This document shows positions 27,056 through 37,790 of a stretch of 64,000 nt of DNA, one piece after another. The DNA comes from Chelonoidis abingdonii (Eukaryota; Chordata; Testudines; Testudinidae), in contig NC_133790.1 of the NCBI RefSeq assembly GCF_003597395.2, forward strand, positions 18,500,662 to 18,564,661. Direction: 5' to 3'. The notes under the pieces are model-generated. The model had not been told where the DNA came from and did not search any database. It saw only the letters and a list, made by a program, of their open reading frames with translations. Every line of letters begins with the position of its first letter. Position 1 is the first letter of the stretch. A program made the position numbers and the translations under genes.

Positions 27056-27139
27056 GGCAGGCTGCCACTCTTTCCCTGTTGCACTACTGTTAAACTTGTA
27101 GCTAGCAGTGCAATAATGAAAGGGCGTCGGTCTGCCAGG
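27056..27139 (+). ncRNA. mir130b: microRNA hairpin, miR-130b
   Basis: The 5p strand at 27067-27088 (ACUCUUUCCCUGUUGCACUA start) matches miR-130b-5p as I know it. The 3p strand at 27106-27127 starts CAGUGCAAUAAU and ends AAAGGGCGU, differing from the human form at two positions but matching the bird form as I recall it. GGCAG and CTGCC close the base of the stem. It is the last of the four hairpins, 1.4 kb after miR-454. Its position near SDF2L1 agrees with MIR130B in human. Confidence 0.95.
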
Positions 27140-29728
27140 GACCAGCCTTCCTCCAGTGACCGCCTGCAGGGGTGGGGAGCTGGGACAACAGGCCCTCAGC
27201 CCCTTGGCTAAGAATTAGGTCACTCTCACCTCCTCCACCACCTTAAAATGGAGGCCTTGTATGGTGTAACTTTGTTTTCTGACATAAAGCATTTGAGATC
27301 TGGGGACTATGAATCAGTTTCTGCTCATTTGCTCTGGCCGGGAAAGGTGAGCTGAGCAGAGCCGCTCAGGCACTGAAATCAGACATGCCTGGATAGTTAA
27401 CAGAACAGAAGACACCTCAGCACAATTGATCTCAATGGGAGAGGAAGCGCAGGCTTCTGAGAGAAATCCAGAATCCTAAATGTCTCTCCCGATAGGGGGA
27501 GGAGATGGAGAGGTTAATATGCCCGTCCAAAAAAATAAAGTAATTTCACTCATTTATTTTTCTGCCTGGTTGGTTTTATTTCAGGTTGCCAGAAACTTAC
27601 CAATATTCAGCAGCACAATGTGGATTTAAAATAATAATAAAAACATTAAACGCTCCTCTCGTTGCAGTTCAAGTTGTCATTGGGGGTGGGACTGGGGCAG
27701 GCAGAGGTAGTGAAGAGTGGGTGGGGGAAGAGAAGTGAAGTTAGGAATAGAGTAATGGGGTGTTTGTGGGTGTTGCGGGAGGCTATATAAATGAACTAGA
27801 TCAGAACAGCACTCGCGGCATGTCAGAGCTGGGCTGGGCAGTCCAGGAAATAGCCCTTTGATTATTGGTGACTGGTGAAATGGACTTGTCCGGGGGGGCG
27901 GGAGAGGAGGGACTGAAAAGGGTATTTCCTTTCGTAAAGGACATTTCCACACTGGCCTGTTGAACCTGCACTTCTCTCTGGCATGATTTCTGCCTCATCA
28001 TGACTTTTTGCAGAGGAAGATTAGCACGGAAGGCAGGCTGGCTGTACAGGAGGGATGCAATCTAATCCTAATGAAAAGGCTTTTACAGTCCATGCTTCAT
28101 TTCCTCTTTCTTTGGGATACTCTCCTCTCTCCACCGAGGCAGCTCTAAAAGATGGACCCTTCCCTGCAGTCTCTCTCCCAGGGAGAAGTCAGCTCCCTCC
28201 TTAGCTTCACCCTCAGGCTTTGCACACATACAAAATGGCTGCAGCAGCATGTGGGTGGCCATGGATAGCTCAGGAAATGGCTTTTCTCTTTCCCACCCGG
28301 CCTGCCCAGGAAGCCCCTTGTGCATTTATTTGCTGGGGCATTTTGCTCTGCATAACTGGGTGGAATCCAGGGGTCTCCCAAGTGTCAGCTATGCACAGAA
28401 TACGGGCTAGGGAGGGGAATGGCCAGTTTGCATGAAAAGGGGACCCGCTGGGCCCCACTGTTTATTTTTTTGCTGACCTTCTGGGGATATGGTCAGTGAG
28501 AGCTGTGACAGCTGCTGGAAGCGGCAGGGGCTTTGAAGATTTCAGAGGTTGTGACCTGGAGGCCCCTTTCCTCTCTCCGTCCCAGGAGCTGCTGAGTCAA
28601 TCAGGGGAAAGGGGAGGTGAAGTAGGGGGGGTTGCTCTTTGGCCATTTTTCAATCGGTGAATGAAACAGGAAAGGACAAATGCAAGAAGAAAGAGGAGCA
28701 ATTACTTCCACTGCAGTGAATTGCTGAGAAGGGGAATCGCTCTCTGGTCAAGGCTTAAATAGTGATGAAAAAAAACATGTGCTCCCAGCCTCCTAGCCCA
28801 TTCCGAATTAAGGGCTATTGCAAATCAATATTGATAATGGAGTCAAAAGTCAGTTCTTACAAACTGTTCTGAATCACTGAGATACAACCGCCTGCCATTT
28901 CCACCGTGACCCCGAGCTCTGCTCCTTGTGGGGGAACCTCTCCCACTCCTGCTCCTTCCAGTCCAACTTCTCCACTGCCCCTTTCCCAAGAGGGTCACAG
29001 TGAAACTTCTGCCCCTTTACAGAACCGCATTGACGGTCCACGACAAAGTGTCATAAATAATGACGCCGGTGCTGCCCTTGCCAAAATAAATGAACAAAGT
29101 ACATTTTGTGATGCTGGATCCTTGATTTTTTTTTTTTTAAATGTTTGTTCACTGGGGAATTTGCACTATTTGGCAGCCTGCCATGGGGCTCCCACACCTT
29201 ACCATGAATCGGGGAGGCCCCTCTTGCCTGGTGAGCCATATTCGATTCTTTTTTTAAGTTGTGAGATGACTTGGGCCTATGTGTCTTTCCTTTTAGGCTA
29301 GTCATCAGAATAGCAAACAGGGTGACTGCCTTCAGCTGACCACCATACAACAGAGGCAAGGAAAGCAAACAGCAGCATTTTCAGTTAAGTGACCTTTGTG
29401 TAAACTAAGTCCTGTGTGTTGGTTACATAATACCATTTGGGGTTTGGGCTTTTACACATTCTTCTGCTAAACATTTCTACAAGATTTGTTTTAAAATGAC
29501 CAACATAAATCCAGCCCTGTCTTTAAAGGAAAACTCCAGCGATTAGGTCTAATACCCTAGGTAGCTCATAGGCCATTTACTAACAAACATTCATAATAAG
29601 AAAGACCTTCTAGGAATACCCATCACTGTTGTCAACTGTCCCTTACTGAGAATGGCAATGATGAGTCTCAATGAAGGCTGCCATTTTTACTGTTACTTCC
29701 CAGCAGGAAGGTTAGTCTGCTGCCTTTC
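27140..29728. other. Noncoding DNA after the miRNA cluster
   Basis: GC-moderate sequence with no convincing exon; all open frames are short and overlap on both strands. It presumably contains the 3' part of the primary miRNA transcript. No transposable element was recognised. Confidence 0.45.
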
Positions 29729-29731
29729 AGG

Positions 29732-29807
29732 GCCATATCCTGCCATTGATCCACATGCAGAACTCCCATGGATTTAACCCAGCGTGGAACCAAGGCAGGA
29801 TATGGGC
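29732..29807. repeat. Small fold-back element
   Basis: The arm GCCATATCCTGCC (29732-29744) is the near-perfect reverse complement of GGCAGGATATGGGC (29794-29807), around a spacer of about 49 bases. It looks like a short MITE-type fold-back repeat of the kind dispersed in reptile genomes. Confidence 0.6.
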
Positions 29808-30399
29808 TGGCAGTTTGTGACAAAAGAAGTGCTAATGAAGCAGATGAGTGCATGAGAAGGGCTGGAGCCCATCCCAGCTACATGTTACATTTGATTATTT
29901 ACCAGAAAACAAGATGGAGGAAATATATAAACATTTGTTAATATGAACAAACCATCCTCTTCCCTTTACATCTTCCCCCCTTGTGCTCCCCTACCTATGC
30001 CCCTTTCACTTGGACACTCTACCCTCAGTCTTCTCCATTCTATCTTCAGTCACATCCCTCCTTAAAAACACACCACACTTCCCTTCCACTAATCCTTCCA
30101 CCCGGAGTCCCCCAAAAGGGAGCAGCATGTGTTAGCAAAACTGCCCTGCTCTGAGATTTGAGCCCCCTACCCCCACAATCTGCCACCCCAGGTCATCAGG
30201 AGCCCCATTCAGAAAGTGCTCTGAGTACACAGCTCCTGGTCCTCCCTTGTGTAGAAAGCTTCCATATTCAGGGCTTGTCTCTATCTATCTGCCAGATCCT
30301 TGTATCATGCCCATCTCTGTAGTATCTTCGTGGGTGACCAGCTGGAGGTAAAAATCTCAAAGCAGCACACCTTTAACTAAAGGCTCCTTCCTATGATGG

Positions 30400-31104
30400 T
30401 GTAGCAAGGTGGATTCCTGCTCTGGCCCTGAAGGGGTTAAAAACAGCCCAGGGAAGGGGTTGGGGCTGGAGAAAGCAGCCTTTTGAGCCAGGCTGATTGG
30501 GGGAAGTGGCAGCAGCTGGGGCCATGCCCCAAACTGAGCCACAGGCCCTTATAAAAGGGCAGAGAAGCCAGGAGCTAAAGGAGTCTCTGTGTTTAAAGGG
30601 AGAAGGGCCTGGCTGCTGCAAGGGACCAGACAAGGTGCCTAGGGTGAAGCAGGGCTGGGGAAGGCAGCGGAGCTGGGGAGCTCCAGCCTGGAAAGCCCCA
30701 GCCTGTGGCCTAGAATTAGGCCAGGAGGTACTGAGGTTGCAGGGTGCAACCCAGGGGTAGGTCAAGGCAGCAGGTCCAAACCCCTTTGCTGATGATGAGA
30801 GGCTTATACTGCGGTCTGCCCCAGGGCATGGGGCTAGCTAATGACTGGGCAGTTGCCAAGACCTTGAGGCAAAGTGGGGATGGGGGGGGGGTCCCTGGGG
30901 AGAGGAAACCCTAAAGAGGAAGGGGATACTGCCAGGGGGCAGCACCCCATGTAAAAGGGGCACTGGGGCCCAGGGAGGGACACAGGGCCAGAAGCCAGCG
31001 GGCGGATCACTGGCCTGCAGAGGGTGCTCCGTGCTGGGAGTTTGAGCTAATTCCTGAAGTGACTAGCAGGAGGTGCTGCAGGGGTGAGTCTCGCCTGGTT
31101 TACA
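30400..31104 (+). mobile_element. Solo LTR of an LTR retrotransposon, intact target duplication
   Basis: The element starts TGTAGCAAGG, ends GGTTTACA, and is flanked by the identical 5-bp duplication GATGG (30395-30399 and 31105-31109), the hallmark of integrase-mediated insertion. A TATA box (TATAAAAG, 30550-30557) lies about 150 bp in, which sets the plus orientation. The 705-bp length is normal for an LTR. No internal region or second LTR is present, so it is a solo LTR left by recombination. I recall the same sequence as a widespread turtle repeat; whether it belongs to a Gypsy or retrovirus-like family is not decided. Confidence 0.8.
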
Positions 31105-31109
31105 GATGG

Positions 31110-34100
31110 GCTGCCAGGGAAGGCTGCACAGAACAAGGATCTGCCCTTTAGAACCCTAGCAGAACTAGGGCTGGGCATTTGTTGTGTCAACAGGTCTAAT
31201 TTAGAATTTAAGTTCCTTGGGGGCATCGTTTTCATCTGTGTTCTGCAGAGCACCAAGCATGCTGCCCTCAAACAAGACCAGTAAAATCCTAATTGCCCAC
31301 TTACCTTGGGGTGAGGGGTATTTTTTAAAATAGATTAGTAAAGTATCAGATTTTTTCTTTTCTTTAGAATCTGACCTAACTAGATCAGTAAGATGTAAAT
31401 TAGCCAACACCACAGCTAGTGACTGTTCTCATGCCCATTTTGTAAGGCTGTAATAAACCAATATTGAATTAAAAACTATCAAATAATAGAATTTACCTTG
31501 AAACAAATGACAATCCTCAGCCTCTCTCCTGTGGTCATCTGCTGATTGCCAACAGTCTGTATGCAGAGCTCCCAGTTCAAAATCAATTGGGAGTTCTGCT
31601 TCATAAGAAAAGCCAGCCTGTCACAGATCATAGCACATGACAGACAAGCTAGCAATTTCTTGTTACTTTAGTATTATTTTCATTAAGCTAAGAACTTTAA
31701 AATACTGGTGATCAGTTCCTCTCTCCTCCTCTACACAAGCAACAGGGATAAAACTCAGAGGGATTTTTAAAATGTGGGGTTTCCTTTAAAACATCTCCCA
31801 AACTTTTTTTTTTTTGCAGGGGTGGGAGAAAGTCTAACAAAAGAGATCATCCTTGGGAGCTTTTACTGATCGAAGGGGCTAAGAGTGGCAGAAAAAAGGT
31901 TTCTAGATCCAAAAGAAATGGATCCCTCAGCAGCTGGGTCTAGAAATTAGACTGGAAGCCACCTTTATGTGCAATAAGTGTTTTGTAGTTATATGTAAGA
32001 GTAGTTAACTAAACAAGGCTGAACTAAAACAATGTTCCCTGCAGAATTTTTACTTAGAGATTCTCACCTTCAAAGCCAAAAATATACTGTGTATTTAGAG
32101 TTAGGAATAAACAAACTGACAGTGCTAGTGTCTCCATTATTTCAGGCTCTCCAGTCAAGGTTTTCTGTTGTCAGAAGCCAACCAAACAACCCATGCATGA
32201 CATTAGTGAATGGGAATGTTTAAGGAAGAAGTAGGAGAGTCACATTTTGGGCTGAAAGGGGGGAAGACCTAAAACAGTATCACTCATGTCTAGATCAAGT
32301 TATGGGACCATCCTTAAAGTCAGGATCAGCTGAGCAACTAATCCACCAAGGGCGGTAGGTGATTTGCATGTGGCAAAGCACATCTCCTTACAGATGGGTA
32401 GGCATTCCATGGCCATGAGAAGACCCTGCCATGCAGCAGCAGGATTATTTAGGGTAGGGGCAGCTGGGCTGGCTGCAGGTCTCCAGCCAGGGGATGGAAA
32501 TCACTTTCCTGCTGCCTTGGCAGGAAGATGGTGATTTCTTGAGGGAAGCTTGAATGAAGAGATGCACTTTCCTGTGGCTGTGAGGTCTAGGCAATGGTAT
32601 TTACACTTAAATGTGCATGTTAAAGGAAGTTTCTTGCACTCTTCCCCTAACGTGATCTTGAGCTACAAGTCACCTGACTTGACTGTGAGCAGAATGGGAC
32701 CCAGAGATCATGAATCTGCAAGGGATCCTTTGCTAGGAAGTGGCTTTAGGCCAAAGGGATCCTTTTGAAGTCCCATTAGTGTCCAAGTCTCACCTTTGCC
32801 GCTATGTGAGGGATGGGGAATCACAGCAGCCACTGATCCTGACGGTTGTTAGTAAAACCCAAGTGCTGATTTCTGAGAGTCTTCAGGGTAGTGATCCTTG
32901 ATTGAAGGGACGCTGCTCTTGATAACTAGTCTGACAGTATTTTTGTGTCTATACTGTGTTTCTATAGCTCTACCCAATGGGAAACTGATGAGGGGAAGGA
33001 GCGTGAATCCAAGGGAGTCAGTCTGGAAGGAATTCCCCCACACTCCCTCCAGTGAGCGCTAGGGATTCAGGAGGGAGAGGGGTGGTGGGGTGGAAATTCT
33101 GTTTCTTATGGAACCAAAGGTGTTTCAGATCAGACTCCTCCAAAATTGCTAATTCCACCCAGTTTATCCCTTGTTAGTGTTTGATACAGCTTGTCTTCCA
33201 CAGGGAGAAGAGAAAGTTAGAAGAGGTGAAACTGTGTCACAAAAGATGTTTTTTTTTTTTTTTTTAATAAAGCCAATTTCTAGGCTAAGGAAATGCTATT
33301 TGATGAGCTCAAGTGTGCAATATAAAATAGAGGGGAAGGGGTACCCACCAGTAGACAACATTTTGTCCAGTAAATACTGCTCAGGCTCTTTTCATGCCCT
33401 CTGTTTTCCAGACTTCTGTCTAAACCTGAAAAAAGCCTGAAACCCTCAAATACATAAACTTTTCTTGATCTGCAGAAACAAATTTGAAATCTATTGATGC
33501 TCGGCAATCTAGAAATAATTCAGAAAATTATCTGTTACAGAATCTGTTTCTCTGATATTCTTTCTGGAAACTTTCTCTTGCTGGGAAAGCACCAGGTGCT
33601 GGACAGATAGCTGTGAGAGGGCATCAGGTTCAGAGACTCTTTCATTGCTATTTGGGGTTTCCACAAACCAATGTGCTATTTTGAGTGTCTCACGTGGAAC
33701 AAAAATACGATTGCTTTGTTTCCTCTCCCAGTAGAGGGGATGGTAGCGGGGTATAGGACAATGAATAAAATACCTGTCCTAGAATCTCGGTCCCATTAGA
33801 ATAAGGGAGGGGGAGGGGGGGAAGAGAGAAAAAACACCTGCATGAGGGCCAGGATTTATACCTTGTGAATAAACTCGTTATCCATGTGTGTATTTTCTTG
33901 ATCATTTTATCCCACTGTATGTTGAGGTGTGTAGCTTTATCCTCTGTTTAGAGATAGGGAGGTAAAAACCAAAAGTAGTGATTCTAAATCCTTAAAAAGT
34001 CTTCAGACCCCAGTCAGGAATCAGAGATCACTTGTGCTATGGGCTGTAAACACACACACCACTCTCTGGAAATGACAGTCTTTGCCTTGGAGAGCTTATG

Positions 34101-34272
34101 GCTGTGTCTACACTAAGCACTGTAACTGTTGCTAACTGAACCAACAGGATCACTCCAGTGTTAAGTACGAATCATGCAGACTTTGGTGTGTGACCAGGTG
34201 TCCAAGTAGCTATCTGAGATAGGAACCAGAGTGATAAGCAGCGCACAGAAAAGATCCAAGGGGCCAGTGTCA
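31110..34272. other. No gene recognised
   Basis: Mixed-composition sequence without splice-bounded coding exons. A short segment at about 31200-31290 resembles the degraded LINE/SINE tail seen elsewhere, but weakly. A T17 run lies near 33250. Confidence 0.5.
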
Positions 34273-34372
34273 CAGAGTGTTATAGAATATCAGGGTTGGA
34301 AGGGACCTCAGGAGGTCATCTAGTCCAACCCCCTGCTCAAAGCAGGACCAATCTCCAGACAGGGTCAGCATG
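34273..34372 (-). mobile_element. CR1 LINE 3'-end fragment (or CR1-tailed SINE)
   Basis: The text 'atagaatatcagggttggaa' followed by 'gggacctcaggaggtcatc' and 'tagtccaaccccctgctc' is the antisense of the CR1 3' terminus, so the element runs on the minus strand with its tail at the left. Only about 100 bp are present. Tetrapod SINEs that borrowed the CR1 tail would look the same over this length. Confidence 0.85.
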
Positions 34373-35239
34373 ATGCTGGACAGAATCCATGGAACCTAGC
34401 CTTCCTCATAGCCAACAGTGCTCCTGGAACACATGACGGCCACTGCTAAGGTGGGTGACCACTGTGTGGAAACAAGCTGTCTTACATGTGTGCTAGGGGA
34501 CAACATGGTGTTTAGCAAACCCAGTTTCTCTAGGCCTAGGAATTTCTGAAACTGAGAGGCTGCCTATAATAAGACATGACCCTCTTCTGAATCTATATGC
34601 ATCTTTTGACACCAGATTTCCTGTCCAGTCTCCCTGCTGCCATGAGAAAGGCTTCTTCCCATACAGGAACTCCCATCTTTGGCCTTGTCTACATTAGGCA
34701 CCTCTCAATTTCCTCCCACCAGTGGGAGTTCTAGTATAGACTGGGCATGGGTGGCAGCAAACATTTTAACCACAATATCTCCCAGCTCTAAGCACTCTTA
34801 GATGATGTGAAGGTCAAAAAGCAAGCAGCTGATCTACACTAGAGTGTCCACTCTCACTATCACCTGGGTAGCTGCACAGGTGGGAAATAAACAGCCTGAG
34901 AGTGTTTTCCTGGCCTTCCTTGAACACACATTTCCTTTTGTTCCATTTTTTATTTTTTTAATTCCTAATAGATTGTTTTCCAGACAGTCATATAGAGCCT
35001 GCATCTTAAATACAATTGTTGAGGTCAAGGATTTGCTGCTTCCTCAAAGACTCACACAAGCAGTTATAGGTAAGAAACAAAAAAACTAAAGCAAGCAGTT
35101 CAGAGACAAAAGCAGCACCTCCACTACAAGCCCTGTGTGTGATTCCACCACTGTCTTTCCCAGCTATTGCTAGAACGTGAGCAGTTAGTTAAAAAAATAA
35201 AAATTGTTTGACTATAGACTCTAACTGAGATGTGGGTCC
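34373..35239. other. Repeat-derived intergenic DNA
   Basis: Contains words such as 'ggccttgtctacatt' (near 34680) that I associate with dispersed turtle DNA-transposon MITEs, but ends and duplications could not be placed. No coding exon is seen. Confidence 0.35.
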
Positions 35240-35500
35240 CACTGTGGTAGGCACTGCACACTCAATAATAGTCAGTCACTGCCCCAAAGAGGTAACAGGC
35301 TACACAGACAAAACAGAAAAAGGAAATATTATTCCCATTTTCCAGATGGGATGGAGGGAAACATGAAGTACAGGGAGATTTTGTGATCCTGAGCAAATCA
35401 AAGAATCTGTGGCAGAGCTGGGAATCAAAGTCACCTCTCTCAACAGGACTTCCAGTGACAACCGCATGACCATCCTTCCTAAAGGATGTTAGATCATTCA
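35240..35500 (+). repeat. Old LINE/SINE tail (L2/MIR-like)
   Basis: The order 'ggcactgcacactcaataa', 'cactgccccaaagaggtaac', 'attattcccattttccagat', 'gtggcagagctgggaat' matches a dispersed amniote repeat related to L2/MIR tails. A better preserved relative lies at 54436-54680. Confidence 0.6.
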
Positions 35501-37404
35501 AGGGATAATTAAAGTCCCCTCGCCCCTCATATTAAATTGTTTATTTACTAGTGAAACAATGAGTCATTTTCCTTTGGTTTCTTCCTATGTCAGACAGAAG
35601 GAAAAGTCTGATGTAACATTACCAGGCGCTTTCCTTGTACTGAAAATTCTAGGGTGAACAACCTATGTGTGAAGTAAGGTGAAAGTAATAATTGCATGGA
35701 GATGGTAAGAGCTTTCTTCAATTGTTTCTTCAGAAACACCTTTTACCACATTGCCACACTTAGCAATATCTTTAACAGGGTTGCTTCATGCAGCTTTCTA
35801 TCCTATCAAGAAATCAGCAGCAGCACTGGCTGCTTTCTGCTAGTATAGGATTTTTCACCCCAATTCAATTTTAGTGTGAATCTAAGCACACACTAAGCAT
35901 AGGATATTCCTGCATTTGCACAAGTAGTGTTGGAAGGAAGGTGAAGCAGAATAAGAAGGCGCACAACGCACAAGTGACTTGAAGGGACAAGCTGAGGATG
36001 GCTGAAGTATCCTTTACCTGCACATTTCTTGCCATGTTGCCCCCTCAATGCACTCTTAACCTCCATCACACTCATACCCATCTCACATGCCAATTTCCCC
36101 TTCAGTCCAACAGCATCTTTTCCTGTTCCCGCTTTCTCCCCCCCACATTGTTGATGGGGGGAAAGCAGGAACAGTGTAAACTCTCTTCTTCCAGAGAGGT
36201 CAGTGTATATCTCAGGTTTTTGCTGACCAGTTTCAATAAGCACAGCTTTCAGAAACTCTGTAACCAAGTGCAGTCCTGATAGTTTCTCTCACAGCACACA
36301 CACACACACAGAGTGACCAATATAGTTAAGGCTGCGACACAATTGCTACCAGAAGCCCTTGTTTTCACACCAATAACTTTGTGGTTCACCTTTTGAGCTG
36401 ATATTTTCAGTGTTCGATTTCTGCCCATAAGGTGACTTTTTTCTATAGTATGAGCAAGAATCCTTAGATGTTTTTTGTACAAGGGAGACTGTTTCAGCAA
36501 GTTGATTCCGTTAAAAATTCTGCCACCAATCAATGCTTTTGCATCAGGAGAAAAAAAAAAATAGTGGACATTAAAATATAATGTCTCTCTTTCTCCCCTG
36601 GGATTTTAGGGCCTTTGTTATCTTTCCCTGCATTGTCCGGTAGTTTAGAAAGATTTTTTTTTAAATGAAAGCAATGAAATTTCATTGGTAAGATACAAGG
36701 CAGCAGCACATCTGCTTTAATGGCTGTAATACAACTACACAGAAAGCTGTCTGCCGGTAAACAATAGCTTCCTTTCCATCCCCGTTCCACTGGTGGCACA
36801 CATTTGACAGCAAAGAGCAATATATTAAAAAAAGTTACCACCATAGCAAGATAGACAGGAAGATACATTGCTATGTATGTGCAGTTTCACCGAGTTAAGG
36901 ATGCTGCAGTTCACAATTTTTATTTCAGCTGGGAAATCTTAATATTGCACTAACGCCTCCCCCCCACACTATATTCACTCATGTTTAAGGAATATGTCAT
37001 TGTGTGGTATTTGTATGAGTTTTGGATTTGCACATCATGCACAAGTGAAGCCACATATTAAAATTACATGGATCATCCCAAAACAAGAATTGATAAAGCC
37101 TTTGTAGCACATCACACTGCATATATTCTGTATATGACACATTACAGAAAGAACTATTCTACAGATGTTTTAGAGTTTTAAAAAAAAATAGGATCGGGAC
37201 TATTTCTTGTATACTTCCCCAAGTGATGTCTGGAGCATTAGTTAGCATAAGGCCGACCGTACAGAGCTATAGAGGAGTAACAAAAAAAATAATAATGGTT
37301 TTTAAAACAGCTTTTCTGCACAATATAACTCAGGACATTCTGTGTCTAGAAGTGAGTGAGCTCTGTTGGGTGGATCTGGGACAGGTGCACATTCCTTGAT
37401 GGTA
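35501..37404. other. No gene recognised
   Basis: AT-rich DNA without supported exons. A short CA run lies near 36295-36310 and an A run near 36549. Confidence 0.5.
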
Positions 37405-37790
37405 TAAATGTTTGTTATCTTGCACTCCCTGAATCTGTTCATTGTAACCATCTCTGATAGCTCATCTTTTACATAGATTGTGAGCTCTTTGGTGCAGGGA
37501 CCAACTTTTTGCTATAAGTTTGTGCTAGGTGCTGCACAGTGGGGCTTAGGGCTCTGGGTGCTACCATAACATTAATGAGAATACAGCACCCTTTCCCAGC
37601 CTTTTGCATGGTTAGGAGACATCCCATTTTATTATTTATTTGTTAACACCGTAGCGCCTAGAAACTCAATGGGGCCCTCGGCCATCACTGGTGGTAACCA
37701 TTGTAAAAACACAGTGCAAGAACTGTCCCTACACATGGAGTTTACAATTTAAGAATAAGATAAAAGACAACAGATGGACACAAATAGATG
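37405..37790 (+). repeat. Two old LINE/SINE tails in tandem
   Basis: At 37440-37565 I see 'gattgtgagctctttggtgc' and 'gtgctaggtgctgcacagt', a LINE/SINE tail of the L2-like type. A second related copy at about 37630-37790 has 'ttattatttatttgttaac', 'agcgcctagaaactcaat' and 'gaactgtccctacacatgga'. Both are diverged; family naming is from memory. Confidence 0.55.
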
